Part shown: positions 9,801 through 16,487 of the stretch, one piece after another | Position numbering within the stretch: the stretch's first letter is position 1 | Layout of the letters: the number at the start of each line of letters is the position of its first letter | Assembly (NCBI GenBank): GCA_017410365.1 | Contig: JAFQQY010000033.1 | Span: 1 to 64,000 of the forward strand | DNA from: Prevotella sp. | GTDB taxonomy: Bacteria; Bacteroidota; Bacteroidia; Bacteroidales; Bacteroidaceae | Direction of reading: 5' to 3' | DNA: 64,000 nucleotides | Translations under genes and position numbers: made by a program | The notes under the pieces: generated by a model | What the model was told of the DNA's origin: nothing | Databases searched by the model: none | The model's input: the letters and a program-made list of their open reading frames with translations, nothing else

Positions 9801-10004
9801 GTGTATTTCGGACTTGATAGCGTAATGGGTTTTTATGGTTTTGAGTGCTTACAAGACGTTCCAACTGTAGATGGAGCAAGTAAGAGAGCAACCTCAACTT
9901 ATTCACCCATTAGTTATTTCCGACATACGGATAATATTTATAGAATACAAAAGTGGATTGAGCAAGAGGTATCTAACATGATTACGCTTTATGACTATGA
10001 GTGA
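6897..10004 (+). CDS. Large fibre-like protein with CotH-kinase-like region
   Basis: The gene encodes 1035 residues with no signal peptide. Residues 1-60 resemble a fibre N-terminal domain (FILVDTTNSM, YIVGDGTTKARDLKLY). About six copies of the D-x-x-G-x-x-L/K-x-D-G repeat follow to about residue 355 and match those in the 5131 gene. From about 380 to the end it resembles the CotH kinase family: NSSMGFVKKNLAFDF, NGVFYGVYSWQLKKHRDNM, then YVGLYDVDMSFGG as the metal-binding Asp segment. CotH proteins are atypical protein kinases; finding one fused to a fibre stalk in a DGR cassette is unusual. Whether it is catalytic or a structural reuse cannot be told from sequence. Confidence 0.7.
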   Translation: MGQIVTKNARPKRANLIAIQTGSWSDYVPSANEFILVDTTNSMTEGGEGKFDAYIVGDGTTKARDLKLYADQRLISNDTYILAFTDGEGRVLIGVRKDGSTYVAKGIPEDTRKELNNILSTLAQMETDWSPEISKLQYVFMIHQNDYLTAFVDMLNNFLFGVTANGDLETARNIIMNNTKFYEGEGDDALFHIIDSKRTVLLDILSNGHIVAGNGITLDGRNSGVFYRNSFDYLFAMTDANGKVLLAYDKRKGIYCPKMTGVFDAYTIDNKEYILVFLDHNGNFLCGVKKDGSFVAPKISMGGIKYIESPEFMYVILDESGKILQGITRNGETFIPKGQPEETKQEIKGMKKRLDTLEDILNNSEFKTKVDYSDSPFLQIPEPRYAVINVISTFNLSNLRKAGYSGGVKGVNYDLPTQVEFWDMQGNYFKKWTLMSAQGNSSMGFVKKNLAFDFFNQDPTAEDFDEDDTFSFRIGNWVPQDSFHLKAYYTDFFRGIGPCSYELYERIVKTRGNRKDRPWKKELIDMDAIGVTSKSFDNPIQDDYELQYDTGARCFPAGFPVIVLQNGVFYGVYSWQLKKHRDNMHQSKSKPEHIHLDGTLAQAYIWNGRANIAWEQFEIRNPKKLVYAEPHIDAESGDYTYKYDGDVAQAEIAGTDEKLGAYKGDWSAGYNDGNGYELNAIVRWTDENNEKHYFINQVDDNKKEPTIDFDRERNIDKDPDFKNKTKCGWINCTNTVKVKDYIMNLSDRIAELKAADATGVSADVKALYEQYFDPENIIDYTIVSDLIRNDDGYSKNWQWFTYDGVKWYVGLYDVDMSFGGDFRGDRLRTPINYHMGTSLNIPTGYINKYYDTELKARFKELMDAGIITAESIFRIVYDWTMRVSEHYFEQEWIKWSNAPCIGESVVRTAYWDALLDEHNKKLTMTEAQFKAQNIYEFDPTNVKKDGDNNPIWYDEEHTKTLAYAAGDRVYFGLDSVMGFYGFECLQDVPTVDGASKRATSTYSPISYFRHTDNIYRIQKWIEQEVSNMITLYDYE

Positions 10005-10021
10005 TGAAAATCCTCATAGTC
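9993..10021 (+). terminator. Perfect 9-bp hairpin across the end of the CotH-like gene
   Basis: GACTATGAG pairs exactly with CTCATAGTC across an 11-base loop, straddling the stop codon at 10002-10004. There is no T-tract, so it may limit read-through or protect the 3' end, letting the variable protein downstream be expressed at a different level from the fibre genes. Confidence 0.5.
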
Positions 10022-10109
10022 GAAAGCAGTATCATAAAATCAAATATTAGGTTACAAAGAAACCATTACAAGTAATTTTTAAGTTTAACAATTTTAAATC
10101 ACAACAAAG

Positions 10110-11705
10110 ATGGCAGAACAAAAATGTTTAGTCATTCAGACTCCTGGGGTTGCTACAGATAGCGACCTCAAGAAGCTGGAGAACTATGTAGGTATTGAGT
10201 TCCTGCGTGGTTCAAGTGATGGTGGTGGTGACAACGGCTATTATCGCATGATTGGCGATGAGACGCTTTTGAAGAGACTACCTATTCACAATGCAATCAA
10301 GAATGCGCTTGTCAAGTCTGGCGTGGTTACCACAAACCTCAATCAGGTGAATTGGAATCAGAGCGAGGCAGGTGCTGTAGTTTCGCTTGCTGGCGAGGAT
10401 GGTAGTGACGTGATTCAGACCTTCCCGAAGATGTACCTCATCAACGGTGGTTCTAATCCTAACTACATTCGTTACATTGTCAGTGATGATGCCTTCTCGT
10501 ATGATGGTGATGTAGCCAAGGAGGTAACAGCCTTTGGTGAGACACCTGACTATGAGACCCTGCTCAATGGTATCTCACGTTGTATCGCTAATGACACTGT
10601 GGCTGGCTCTCAGGGTGCTGGTCTTGGTACCAACTACAGCGACACATCGTTTGGTAACACGGCTGGTATGGGACGTCCAAAGACCCAGACAAGCCGTTAT
10701 GTGTATGAGTCATCTGCTCGTCAGAAGAACACTAACAAGAATACTAACCTGCCTTACTGCAATGCTACTCATCAGGATGCTGAGGTTATCCTTGCCCTGC
10801 TGTACATTGAGTGCCGCACACGTATTCTCGTTAATGTATTCGGTCATGGTATCTCCAGCAACGTTGCTCCAACGGAGGCAACTTGGGGAACTGTCAGCGG
10901 TGTACGTATCACGAAGCAAGACCAGACAAAGTTGTACTACACTCTGGGTGGTACGATTTTCGTCAATGGTACATCAAGCAACCTCTGGAATGCAATTAAC
11001 AATTCATTCCCATTGCTGAAGTGCTTGGAGGCTCAGAAAGCCGTTTCTGATGGCGCAACTCTGGAGCCTGTATATGATGCCGATGGTAACAAACTCGCAG
11101 GTATTGCCGAGGGTGTCATGACTGGTATCTGGACTAAGACATTCTCATTCTCTTTGGCTGGTTTTGCAACTACAGCTGCTGGCGAGACTGAGACTGTTAC
11201 AGTTGATGTTGTTCTGCGTGTTCCTATGTGGCGTGGTAAGACCAACTTCATGGGTAACGTATGGAGTTGGCGTTCTGGTGTTGAGGTTCTCAACTATATG
11301 GCAAGCGGTGTGACGCATAACGTTCTGTTCCGTGCTCCATCTATCGAGGCAATCGTTACCGATACAGACGAGGCAGTTAAGGCTGCTAAGGGTCAGTTCG
11401 CATTCGAGACCGCTTATGACGAGGTTTGTGACCTTGGCGCTAATAGCGGTTGGATGAAGGACGATGCCGTTGATGGCGATTGGAACTCAATCGTAGGTAT
11501 CAACGTAGGTGCTGCAATCAACAACTACATTTCGGCATATACCTATATCGCTGCAGGTGTTGAGGGCCAGTATGCTCGTCGTGGTGTTCGCGTGGGTGGC
11601 TCTGCGTCCGGTGCCTATGTGGTTCCTCGCCTTTGCGCTGCGTCCTTTGCTCCTTCCTATGCTGGTGCGGGCGTCGGCTCAGGCTTTCGTGTGGCCTTGG
11701 CCTAA
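10110..11705 (+). CDS. DGR variable protein, C-type-lectin-like C-terminus
   Basis: The gene encodes 531 residues, beginning MAEQKCLVIQTPGVATDSD, with no signal peptide. The C-terminal 150 residues look like the C-type-lectin/formylglycine-generating-enzyme fold used by DGR targets (WRGKTNFMGNVWSWRSG, then the terminal GSGFRV). Residues about 492-528 are encoded by the variable repeat. Relative to the template, 15 residues are altered, most at template Asn codons, giving Ser, Gly, Tyr, Leu, Ala and Phe. It is the probable receptor-binding or display protein of the cassette. A 105-bp gap with a hairpin separates it from the fibre operon upstream, and the small protein, template repeat and reverse transcriptase follow. 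Confidence 0.9.
   Translation: MAEQKCLVIQTPGVATDSDLKKLENYVGIEFLRGSSDGGGDNGYYRMIGDETLLKRLPIHNAIKNALVKSGVVTTNLNQVNWNQSEAGAVVSLAGEDGSDVIQTFPKMYLINGGSNPNYIRYIVSDDAFSYDGDVAKEVTAFGETPDYETLLNGISRCIANDTVAGSQGAGLGTNYSDTSFGNTAGMGRPKTQTSRYVYESSARQKNTNKNTNLPYCNATHQDAEVILALLYIECRTRILVNVFGHGISSNVAPTEATWGTVSGVRITKQDQTKLYYTLGGTIFVNGTSSNLWNAINNSFPLLKCLEAQKAVSDGATLEPVYDADGNKLAGIAEGVMTGIWTKTFSFSLAGFATTAAGETETVTVDVVLRVPMWRGKTNFMGNVWSWRSGVEVLNYMASGVTHNVLFRAPSIEAIVTDTDEAVKAAKGQFAFETAYDEVCDLGANSGWMKDDAVDGDWNSIVGINVGAAINNYISAYTYIAAGVEGQYARRGVRVGGSASGAYVVPRLCAASFAPSYAGAGVGSGFRVALA
11582..11694 (+). repeat. DGR variable repeat (VR)
   Basis: These 113 bp align without gaps to the template repeat at 12335-12447. I counted 27 differences, all where the template has A; none of the non-A positions differ, and 27 of the 30 template adenines are changed. 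This is the signature of adenine-specific mutagenic retrohoming. The VR lies at the very 3' end of the variable-protein gene, ending 11 bp before its last base. Confidence 0.97.
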
Positions 11706-11806
11706 ATCGAAAGTCTGCGAGCACTTGCCCCGCAAACAAAGATTGCTGCGTAAGCGGAAATCGACTTGCGGCACAAGGCAACTGGTAAGTGCGAGCAATA
11801 ATTAAA

Positions 11807-11853
11807 GGTGGTTAGGAGCTGGTTTCATCCACATGGCCACACTCCTAACCGCC
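11807..11853 (+). terminator. Hairpin downstream of the VR
   Basis: GGTGGTTAGGAG pairs with CTCCTAACCGCC (one G-T pair) across a 23-base loop, about 110 bp after the VR. Hairpins just downstream of VR are known to help target recognition in other DGRs. It could equally be an intergenic terminator or attenuator before the next gene, although no T-tract follows. Confidence 0.55.
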
Positions 11854-11899
11854 TTATACTAAAAGAAACGTTTAACAACAAATTAAAATAGAAAAGATT

Positions 11900-12229
11900 A
11901 TGTATATTCAGAATTTAGCCTCAGCTGAACAACCTCAGTTGCAGGATTGGGGCGATAAGAAACATGTTCCTCTGAATGTCCGTGAGGTAGAGGGTGTTGA
12001 CGAGAATGGCGACCCCAAGACCAGTTATCTTCATGACTGCGTTGAAAAGGTTGATACACCTATCACGGTTGACAATATCGTCAAGGCTGCTGTCGAGGCA
12101 GAGTTCAGCGCAGAAGAGCGTGAGTATGTTACTCGCAATTTCTCTAAGCGCAAGGATGCACTCGTCAAGCGTTACAAGGACTTTGTCGAGGACATCACCG
12201 ACAAGGCTGAGGCTGCTGGTTATGAGTAA
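11900..12229 (+). CDS. Small acidic DGR-cassette protein (not clearly Avd)
   Basis: The gene encodes 109 residues between the variable protein and the template repeat, the place usually occupied by the accessory protein Avd. Avd is a basic four-helix bundle. This protein instead has a beta-type N-terminal half (MYIQNLASAEQPQLQDWGDK, HVPLNVREVEGVDENGD) and only a helical C-terminal part (AEEREYVTRNFSKRKDALV). It may be a distinct accessory factor, a fibre chaperone or an ordinary phage-type protein. No family was recognised. The start is supported by an AT-rich leader typical of Bacteroidetes. Confidence 0.65.
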   Translation: MYIQNLASAEQPQLQDWGDKKHVPLNVREVEGVDENGDPKTSYLHDCVEKVDTPITVDNIVKAAVEAEFSAEEREYVTRNFSKRKDALVKRYKDFVEDITDKAEAAGYE

Positions 12230-12585
12230 TCGGTAGTTTCTCCTGCTAAGTGTGCAATGGTAAGACAGCCGTCAATGTTCCCCCAAGGGTATTATAGGTT
12301 TGTAATGTAAGCGGAAAGGGTGAGCGTGGCGGGTTGGTGTTCACGTGGGTGGCAATGCGAACAATGACAATGTGGTTCCTCGCAATTGCAATGCGAACAA
12401 TGCTCCATCCAATGCTAATACGAACATCGGCTCAGGCTTTAGAGTGGGAAGTAAATGCGAACAACTCTTGCCACGCTCATCCTCACCAGCAGGGTGAAAG
12501 ATAACAGACAAGGCAACGTAGTACGAGGTTGCTTGCTTATTAGTAGTGAATTAACGAAAGTTAGCAGAAATGGCTTTCCACACGA
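12230..12585 (+). ncRNA. Template-repeat RNA region of the DGR
   Basis: There is no coding frame between the small protein and the reverse transcriptase. The stretch contains the template repeat at 12335-12447 with about 105 bp before and 138 bp after it, the arrangement in which DGR template RNA is transcribed. A TAAGCGGAAA motif at 12308-12317 also occurs after the VR at 11751-11760, and a GTAAATGCGAACAA motif just after TR recurs after VR in altered form. These flanks probably belong to the functional RNA. Confidence 0.75.
12335..12447 (+). repeat. DGR template repeat (TR)
   Basis: This 113-bp template is rich in AAC/AAT codons when read in the VR frame, which maximises amino-acid diversity after A mutagenesis. 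It aligns gap-free with VR 11582-11694, with changes only at TR adenines. It lies 753 bp downstream of the VR and 138 bp upstream of the reverse-transcriptase start, in the same orientation. Confidence 0.97.
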
Positions 12586-14052
12586 ATGAATACAGTTGCT
12601 AATGCTTGGGAAAGTTTTGTTCAGGATGATAACATAAGGAAAGCAATTCACGATTCCAGCCAAGATAAGCTGGATATGGCTTATGTTCAACGAGTAAACC
12701 GAAATCTTGAGTATTATGTAAACGAATTAAAACGCATGTTCCTGACGGGTACTTATCATATGCACCCATTTCAGGAAATGTCAAAGAAAAGTGGAAACAA
12801 GATAAGACATATCAAAAAGTCGCCATTCTATCCTGACCGCATCACGCAGCACATGGTTGCTAATGTAATGCTACCACGTTGGGATAAATCGCTTACAAAT
12901 ACAACTTATGCCAGTTGGAAGAAAAGAGGAATAAACAGCAAGGTCAAAGATTATAACTTCAACCACAAATTGCGAAGTGAAATAGATTCATATCCGCTAT
13001 CGGTTGAACTCTATGCGTTGAATCTTGATTTTCTGCATTGCTATGATAGCGTAGATGCCGATGTCATGATGTACGTAGTGCGTAAGTTTCTCCGCAACGA
13101 GAAACTTATTGCTGTTATAGAGGAATTTGTACGCAAGACGAAAGGCATACCGCTGGGCAGCTATCTCAGTCAGTTGCTTATAAACATTCTTCTTGAACTT
13201 GTTAATCGTTTCTGTCTTGAAGTTCTACATGTAACGCCATTTCGCTACATGGATAATATTGTAATCGTTGGAACTGACAAGCATGAATTACATCAGGTTC
13301 AGTGGCGCATAATGCAATTTGTCTGGTATGAATTGCACATGGAAATAAATCGCCATCGGCAAGTATTTCCTATCGGACGTAATCGTGATGAAAGAGGTAT
13401 TGACGTAGTAGGCTATGTTTATTATCGGACATTCACACTTATAAGGAAATCTATAAAGGTTGCGGCATATCGCAAACGCCATAAGCCTAAGAGTATGTCG
13501 AGTTACTTTGGGCTGATGCAGAAATGCGATGCTATAAACCTGATGAAAAGTATTAGACGTAAAATCAAAGAAGACAAGAAACAAAGAGACTGTATGCAGA
13601 AGTTGACCGACATAAAGCATATCAAGAAAGTCGAAAGACCGTTTGGTGGTAAGAAAATCAAGATTGAAAAAGTCGTTGATAAGCCAATCGTTGTGCTTGA
13701 TTGTGGCATCTTCAATAGCATAAAGAGACCTGGGACTACATTCGTAAAACTCCAGATTGTCTTCAAGAAAAAGAAACGCTTTATCTCAGGAAACTACAAG
13801 CTGATAAAGAAAGTTGTCCGTCAGATAGACCGAAAGACCGACCTGCCTTTTGAGACTGTGATACGCTTCAATCGAGGTTACTATTTTGAAGGTACTTTGA
13901 AAGAGGATGATGATTATATGTACGACCCATCCGAGGAATTGGAATTTGACGATTCTGATGGCAATTGGTTGAATGAGAAGAAAAAGAAAACGCTGCCGTT
14001 CTATAATGAAGAATTAGACGAAGATTTGGATGATGAAGAGCAAGAGGAATAA
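12586..14052 (+). CDS. DGR reverse transcriptase
   Basis: The gene encodes 488 residues, longer than many DGR enzymes because of a basic, then acidic, C-terminal extension. Motifs in order are RHIKKSPFYPDRITQHM (fingers), YASWKKRG, catalytic Asp at about 148 in LDFLHCYDSVD, the DGR-type I-P-L-G-S-x-x-S-Q at 188-196, the active-site box YMDN at 221-224, and DVVGYVYY (thumb side). The G-x-x-x-S-Q form separates DGR enzymes from retron and group II intron types. The second Asp of the usual Y-x-D-D box is Asn here. The enzyme would copy TR RNA with A-specific errors and replace VR. It follows the TR region in the same strand. Confidence 0.93.
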   Translation: MNTVANAWESFVQDDNIRKAIHDSSQDKLDMAYVQRVNRNLEYYVNELKRMFLTGTYHMHPFQEMSKKSGNKIRHIKKSPFYPDRITQHMVANVMLPRWDKSLTNTTYASWKKRGINSKVKDYNFNHKLRSEIDSYPLSVELYALNLDFLHCYDSVDADVMMYVVRKFLRNEKLIAVIEEFVRKTKGIPLGSYLSQLLINILLELVNRFCLEVLHVTPFRYMDNIVIVGTDKHELHQVQWRIMQFVWYELHMEINRHRQVFPIGRNRDERGIDVVGYVYYRTFTLIRKSIKVAAYRKRHKPKSMSSYFGLMQKCDAINLMKSIRRKIKEDKKQRDCMQKLTDIKHIKKVERPFGGKKIKIEKVVDKPIVVLDCGIFNSIKRPGTTFVKLQIVFKKKKRFISGNYKLIKKVVRQIDRKTDLPFETVIRFNRGYYFEGTLKEDDDYMYDPSEELEFDDSDGNWLNEKKKKTLPFYNEELDEDLDDEEQEE

Positions 14053-14188
14053 GACCGCCTCAGCGTTTATACAGCTATAAAGATACCAGTTAATGGTTTG
14101 CCATAAATATGATAAGGACTGAGTAGGGCATCTATCGGCTATCATCTATCAATCACATTTGATAACCCCTGCCTGAAAAGTCCTTTTT

Positions 14189-14219
14189 AATGAGGGTAGT
14201 CTTACAAACCACCCTCATT
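14189..14219. terminator. Bidirectional terminator between converging halves of the element
   Basis: AATGAGGGT pairs with ACCCTCATT, with TTTTTAA before and TTTCCTTTTT after it. It separates the reverse transcriptase (plus strand) from the minus-strand gene ending at 14226, and has T-runs suitable for both directions. Confidence 0.75.
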
Positions 14220-14225
14220 TCCTTT

Positions 14226-14705
14226 TTATCCATCATACCATTCATCTTCTCCATCGTCTTTATACAGATAATAACTTTCCTTCAATATCTTTTCCATCAT
14301 ATCTACAGCAGCATCAAGCAGACAAGAGCCCGATGCACTTAAACGACAAATGCCGTTATCGGTAACGTACTTAATGGAATTTCTATTAATGACAAGTTTA
14401 AATGTAAATGGTTCTTCATTGTCGATAACGTTTCCATCTTCATCGTAGGCAGATGGTATCGTATCGGGTAGCATATGAATAAGTTTACCCAGAGACCAAG
14501 CAGCCGAATGGTATTTGCTTGTTTCCGCTTTCTTCAAGTCCGATGGAGCCTCAATCCTAATCGGCTTTTCCCTGACGTTCATAACACCATCGACTTTCTC
14601 AAAGGTTGAATCGACAATGTAATCCGCAGTCCTAAGTTTCAGACCAGCATAAAAGAGCCGTTTACTTTGCTCTAAGTTTGTAATAGAATAATTGCGCATA
14701 AGCAT
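14226..14705 (-). CDS. Unknown protein of the transposon
   Basis: The gene encodes 159 residues that are soluble and mostly acidic, with no signal peptide or membrane segment. The sequence includes SAAWSLGKLIHMLPDTI and a negatively charged end (DDGEDEWYDG). I do not recognise a family; the style resembles uncharacterised phage or plasmid proteins of Bacteroidales. It converges on the reverse transcriptase through a shared terminator. Either Met1 or Met3 could be the start. Nothing in its position says whether it serves the DGR or the transposase. Confidence 0.55.
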   Translation of the reverse strand: MLMRNYSITNLEQSKRLFYAGLKLRTADYIVDSTFEKVDGVMNVREKPIRIEAPSDLKKAETSKYHSAAWSLGKLIHMLPDTIPSAYDEDGNVIDNEEPFTFKLVINRNSIKYVTDNGICRLSASGSCLLDAAVDMMEKILKESYYLYKDDGEDEWYDG

Positions 14706-14777
14706 GAGTTTTATAAGTGAGCGTATAAGTTACTATCTGAATAGTGAAGGGCAGCGAGCAAGGCAGGAAACTTGGTG

Positions 14778-15155
14778 TTATGTGGTTTCCTTGTCCTTTG
14801 ACATCTTTTCTAAAAGTTCTTCCATCTTTCGATAATGCTCTTCACGTTCCTGACGTTCTTCTTCTGCATTTTCTTCGAGCATCTTTTTCTTAATAGCCTT
14901 TGATGATGCATACCCCATAAGTGGAGTGGAAATTATCATAAGGATAAGATACAACGGAGAAAAATACATATATGACAGAACATTTAATATGTCGCTGAAT
15001 TTAAGCGCATGTCTGATATCGGTCATTGTAGAAAGCAGAATGATTACAAATCCCATAAAAATTGGGAATACAATACCGAAACCTACAATCCATTTAACGA
15101 CTGTCATTTGGAAATGTAGTTTGCCCCTTTCTTCAATTTCTTCTAATGTGTACAT
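14778..15155 (-). CDS. Small two-helix membrane protein
   Basis: The gene encodes 125 residues. Two hydrophobic segments (about residues 21-45, IVGFGIVFPIFMGFVIILL, and about 60-85, around MYFSPLYLILMIIS) are followed by a long charged C-terminal helix rich in Glu and Lys that is probably a coiled coil on the cytoplasmic side. No family was recognised. It is separated by 72 bp from the next minus-strand gene. Small membrane proteins in mobile elements are sometimes immunity or superinfection factors, but nothing here shows that directly. Confidence 0.55.
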   Translation of the reverse strand: MYTLEEIEERGKLHFQMTVVKWIVGFGIVFPIFMGFVIILLSTMTDIRHALKFSDILNVLSYMYFSPLYLILMIISTPLMGYASSKAIKKKMLEENAEEERQEREEHYRKMEELLEKMSKDKETT

Positions 15156-15156
15156 A

Positions 15157-15332
15157 TTGGCGATATTTTACGAGTTTAACAATTTGAATGAAAAGGTGGA
15201 CTGCTCCATCCGTCACACCTCGTAGAGTATCGCCAAACACTCGTCTATATGCACAGATGGGCAGCCCACTTGTATGAACTGCCGTCTGTGCCTCCATATA
15301 GACCCATGTTTAAATTTGGCGATTTTAACGAG
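15157..15332. ncRNA. Highly structured non-coding stretch
   Basis: TTGGCGATATTTTACGAG at 15157-15174 is mirrored by CTCGTAGAGTATCGCCAA at 15219-15236, and a direct copy of the first arm recurs at 15316-15332. Between them is a very strong hairpin, 15243-15303, with arms GTCTATATG/CATATAGAC, CACAGA/TCTGTG and GGCAG/CTGCC. No T-tract follows, and no open frame covers it. It may be a small RNA, a regulatory leader for the gene at 14778, or a protein-binding site array. Confidence 0.6.
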
Positions 15333-15408
15333 GGTGAGACACATTCGTCGGTGCAAAGATACGAAATGTTTGGCGAATAAAAGAGCATTTTACGAAAAAC
15401 TTTATTAT

Positions 15409-15597
15409 TTATTGTTCTGGAGCGTTATCTTCATTAGATAAATAATCAATAATTTCGTTGCAGAGGGCATTCAATTCTCTAAAGTTTAACAATGGAAGTC
15501 CGTGTGACGTTCCATCTTTTACAGCCGATACACGAATGTTACGTTCATCCTTGTCTGTAAAGTCGTCCTTTTCTATTTTGAATTTGTAGGCACTCAT
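15409..15597 (-). CDS. Small unknown protein
   Basis: The gene encodes 62 residues (MSAYKFKIEKDDFTDKDERN) that are charged, soluble and of no recognised family. Its ATG overlaps the stop codon of the upstream gene by 4 bp (ATGA), which supports that it is truly translated as part of a two-gene unit. The predicted pattern is a beta hairpin followed by a helix. It could be half of a small two-component module with its neighbour. Confidence 0.5.
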   Translation of the reverse strand: MSAYKFKIEKDDFTDKDERNIRVSAVKDGTSHGLPLLNFRELNALCNEIIDYLSNEDNAPEQ

Positions 15598-15803
15598 AAT
15601 TCGTAATCTAATAAAGATTGTATAGTGGCATTAATTTCATCATCATTCGCAAAATTTCCACCGCTAAATAAAAGCATGTGTGGAGTTTTGTCCTCATTAA
15701 GAAGATAGCAAGCAATTGATATTTTATCATCCTTGTTGAATTTTTGAATATCAATTTGTTCAGGATATGCCTGCTGAAATAGCATTAAAGTATATCTTGT
15801 CAT
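15594..15803 (-). CDS. Small unknown protein, coupled to the next gene
   Basis: The gene encodes 69 residues (MTRYTLMLFQQAYPEQIDIQ) that are soluble and mildly acidic, with no known motif. It overlaps the downstream 62-residue gene by 4 bp. Together with the 60-residue gene just upstream (19 bp away) this forms a run of three tiny genes between the structured stretch and the transposase. The function is unknown. Confidence 0.5.
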   Translation of the reverse strand: MTRYTLMLFQQAYPEQIDIQKFNKDDKISIACYLLNEDKTPHMLLFSGGNFANDDEINATIQSLLDYEL

Positions 15804-15822
15804 AATCTAAGCGTTATTAATG

Positions 15823-16005
15823 TTATTTTCCATAAAATGCTTTTCTGAATGCTTGTTCTAAGAGGTCTGCCGTATGATGTAAGGCGGGGTCATTTACTCT
15901 ACTTTCAAAGCGGTTGTTATTATCTGTGTTAATATCCAACCAAGAGTTGCATCTAATTCTATTCATAATCTCAATATCTAAATATTTCTTCTGTGAATAA
16001 TTCAT
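15823..16005 (-). CDS. Small unknown protein
   Basis: The gene encodes 60 residues (MNYSQKKYLDIEIMNRIRCN), with a helical C-terminus (LLEQAFRKAFYG) and no signal peptide. No family was recognised. It is the first of three closely spaced minus-strand mini-genes. The spacing supports that it is real, but it could also be a chance frame in AT-rich DNA. Confidence 0.4.
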   Translation of the reverse strand: MNYSQKKYLDIEIMNRIRCNSWLDINTDNNNRFESRVNDPALHHTADLLEQAFRKAFYGK

Positions 16006-16094
16006 CTATCAAACTCTGCCACGCACGATGCTTACACCGCTCAGTGGTTATGATAGCCCAAAGGCTAAAGATGGGGATAATAGCAACAATCATT

Positions 16095-16487
16095 TTAATT
16101 CGGAATACCACTTAATCCAAATAATATCACTGTATTTTGTTCAAACTCAGCTTCATCTGCTAATAGTTCATCCATGATGACATCGAAATCTACAGAAACA
16201 TTATTCTCTTGCATTTCTAATTCAAGTTGTCGCCTGCGTTCAACGAAATACGGCTCATCACTGTCAAGTAGAGGAATGTAGCATCTACCCTTGGGATGCT
16301 TGGCTTTCTTGCCCTGCTTGGAAACCTGCTTTGAAAGCTGCTTCGACCTTTGCTTGCTGTTGAGCAGCTTTCTTTGCTTTCTTTTCTTCTTTAGCCTGCT
16401 CTTTTCTTTCTTGCTCTTCTTTCCAGATTGGCCATTGTTCGTCTGCAATTTCAAGGAGCTGTCTTCTGTTACGTTCTTTGAATTCAT
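16095..16487 (-). CDS. Alternative-frame frame overlapping the transposase 3' end
   Basis: A 130-codon frame begins inside the transposase gene in a different frame and runs 190 bp past the transposase stop. The overlapped part is a lysine-rich shadow of the transposase tail. The unique part (GRCYIPLLDSDEPYFVERRR, LELEMQENNVSVDFDVI, then MDELLADEAEFEQNT) has normal protein composition and looks coding. It could be a frameshifted transposase extension, a separate gene with a non-ATG start near 16290, or a relic. Confidence in translation from the ATG at 16487 is low. Confidence 0.3.
   Translation of the reverse strand: MNSKNVTEDSSLKLQTNNGQSGKKSKKEKSRLKKKRKQRKLLNSKQRSKQLSKQVSKQGKKAKHPKGRCYIPLLDSDEPYFVERRRQLELEMQENNVSVDFDVIMDELLADEAEFEQNTVILFGLSGIPN

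Noticed and set aside
11900-12229. Calling this gene avd
   Set aside because: The position fits, but the acidic, partly beta-type sequence does not resemble the basic four-helix Avd.
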